NCBI RefSeq assembly: GCF_017303055.1
Contig: NZ_JAEKJT010000001.1
Span: 620,001-684,000 of the forward strand
Length of the DNA stretch: 64,000 nt
Direction: 5' to 3'
Source: Halomonas litopenaei
Lineage (GTDB): Bacteria; Pseudomonadota; Gammaproteobacteria; Pseudomonadales; Halomonadaceae
A program made the position numbers and the translations under genes. The stretch's first letter is position 1, and each line of letters starts with the position of its first letter. The notes under the pieces are model-generated. The model made no database searches and was not told the DNA's origin. It saw nothing but the letters and a program-made list of their open reading frames with translations. Positions 62,987 to 64,000 of this stretch are shown in pieces.

Positions 62987-63754
62987 ATGAGTGCCAATTC
63001 CCCGACCAGGGTCGCACTGGTAACCGGTACCAGCAGTGGCATCGGAGCCGCGGTCGTGGCCGATCTTCGAGCCCAGGGACATGAGGTGCTGGCCGTCGAC
63101 TTCAACCCGGAAGGGCGCCAGACTGCAGAGGCCGAGGGCGCCGCCTTCTATCAGGCTGACCTGACCCAGGGCGAGGCGTGTCGCGGTGCAGTGGATGAGG
63201 CGCTGGCACGTTTCGGTCGCGTGGATATTCTGGTCAACAATGCGGGCATTCAGCATGTCGCACCGATTGTCGATTTTCCCGAAGAGCAGTGGCGCCGGAT
63301 CATCGATCTCATGCTGACCGCCCCCTTCCTGCTGACCCAGGCCGTGTGGCCGTCGATGCGTGACAATGGCTGGGGGCGGATCATCAACATTGCCTCGGTG
63401 CACGCTCAGGTGGCTTCGCCCGGCAAGTCGGCTTATATCAGCGCCAAGCACGGCATGATAGGGCTGACCAAGACCGCTGCATTGGAAGGCGGCGCGCAGG
63501 GGATTACGGCCAATGCGCTGTGTCCTGCCTATGTGAAGACACCGTTGGTGGATAACCAGATCAGCGATCAGGCCAAGCTGCATGGCATGGAAGAACAGCA
63601 GGTCATCGAGCAAATCATGCTCAAGAACGCTGCGGTGAAGCGGTTGATCGAGCCCAGCGAGGTCGCTTCTCTGGTGGCGTACCTGGCCTCGGATGCGGCT
63701 GGCGCGGTTACCGGTGCCAGTTGGAATATCGACCTGGGCTGGACAGCACAGTAG
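62987..63754 (+). CDS. 3-hydroxybutyrate dehydrogenase (SDR family)
   Basis: 255 aa with AAGGAGAGAGAG before the ATG. SDR motifs: TGTSSGIG (NAD-binding), NNAGIQHV, catalytic Ser in NIASVHAQ, YISAKHG (Tyr/Lys). HAQVASPGKSAY and GGAQGITANALCPAYVKTPLVDNQI are typical of bacterial D-3-hydroxybutyrate dehydrogenase. It oxidises hydroxybutyrate to acetoacetate. No PHB depolymerase is visible nearby. Confidence 0.9.
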   Translation: MSANSPTRVALVTGTSSGIGAAVVADLRAQGHEVLAVDFNPEGRQTAEAEGAAFYQADLTQGEACRGAVDEALARFGRVDILVNNAGIQHVAPIVDFPEEQWRRIIDLMLTAPFLLTQAVWPSMRDNGWGRIINIASVHAQVASPGKSAYISAKHGMIGLTKTAALEGGAQGITANALCPAYVKTPLVDNQISDQAKLHGMEEQQVIEQIMLKNAAVKRLIEPSEVASLVAYLASDAAGAVTGASWNIDLGWTAQ

Positions 63755-63776
63755 TCATCGCGGCGACGCCACATGG

Positions 63777-63807
63777 GTCAGACGCCGACAGTCGACCGGC
63801 GTCTGAC
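63777..63807. terminator. Hairpin between hydroxybutyrate dehydrogenase and regulator genes
   Basis: GTCAGACGCCG / CGGCGTCTGAC, perfect 11-bp stem, 9-nt loop, in a convergent spacer of 69 bp. T-run is absent. Confidence 0.65.
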
Positions 63808-63823
63808 ACATCGCACCAGCGCG

Positions 63824-64000
63824 TCAGCGCCTGACCGGGCGCTTCTGCAGCTTGCGTTGCAGGGTTCTGCGGTGCATGCCTAGCGCTCTGGCGGTGGCTG
63901 AGATATTGCCATCGTGCTCCTGCAGAACCTTTTGAATATGCTCCCAGGTAAGCCGGTTGATCGAGGGAGGGTTGTCCGCCACTTCCGTCTCGGGGTTGCC
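63824..64000 (-). CDS. ActR/PrrA-type response regulator, C-terminal part
   Basis: Only the last 58 residues are in the window; the gene continues past base 64000. The fragment contains WEHIQKVLQEHDGNISATARALGMHRRTLQRKLQKRPVRR, the Fis-type helix-turn-helix of the PrrA/RegA/ActR redox regulators. The receiver domain lies outside. If the assignment is right, it may control respiratory genes such as the oxidase cluster. Confidence 0.85.
   Translation of the reverse strand, partial: GNPETEVADNPPSINRLTWEHIQKVLQEHDGNISATARALGMHRRTLQRKLQKRPVRR

Overview
The window looks like a chromosomal segment of a GC-rich gammaproteobacterium close to Halomonas (Halomonadaceae). This is inferred from protein likeness and gene order (recC-recB-recD, a caa3-type oxidase cluster with Cox11, SURF1, Cox15 and CyoE, thrS-infC-rpmI-rplT-pheS-pheT-ihfA, acetoacetate/3-hydroxybutyrate genes). 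No rRNA gene is present, so genus and species are not proved.

Layout. 0-12.7 kb: a voltage-sensor-like membrane protein, the tightly coupled recC-recB-recD operon (all minus strand, ATGA overlaps) and three small unknown genes. 12.96-17.8 kb: a low-GC accessory block beside a tRNA-Pro gene. It holds a decayed IS3-type element with both inverted repeats, the C-terminal stub of a serine recombinase, a PAAR / polymorphic-toxin-type-44 effector split by an in-frame amber codon, a putative membrane-anchored immunity protein, AT-rich debris, and an intact IS481-type element with a 6-bp target duplication that supplies the transposase stop codon. 18.4-28.3 kb: an LrgA/LrgB pair, a DUF2970 peptide and the aerobic cytochrome c oxidase locus (subunits II, I, Cox11, III, a divergent DUF2909 peptide, SURF1, a thioredoxin-like unknown, Cox15, CyoE). 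28.3-30.3 kb: a 65-bp tandem repeat, a DUF2489 protein and an OmpA-type lipoprotein. 30.5-37.7 kb: the translation operon, with an apparent ATC start for infC and a possible Phe leader peptide before pheS. 37.8-43.8 kb: an NCS2 permease, small proteins, a flavodoxin, PpnN, a YfcL-like protein and a LysR regulator. 43.9-50.7 kb: glycine catabolism (gcvP, gcvH on minus; an AGCS symporter and gcvT on plus). 50.9-55.5 kb: AlkB-like dioxygenase, PAP2 phosphatase, GT4 glycosyltransferase, NlpD/EnvC-like lipoprotein and PlsC-like acyltransferase (envelope functions). 55.6-58.2 kb: a LysR regulator divergent from a two-subunit 3-oxoacid CoA-transferase. 58.5-64 kb: MFS transporter, an unknown gene, glutaredoxin, inositol-phosphatase family, HybE-like protein, 3-hydroxybutyrate dehydrogenase, and the C-terminal end of an ActR/PrrA-type response regulator cut by the window edge.

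Together: the oxidase block encodes structural subunits plus copper and heme-A assembly; 3-hydroxybutyrate dehydrogenase and the CoA-transferase would feed 3-hydroxybutyrate/acetoacetate to acetyl-CoA; the AGCS carrier and GcvP/H/T would take up and oxidise glycine. The most unusual part is the toxin-immunity block at 14.5-16.6 kb between two insertion sequences next to the tRNA.
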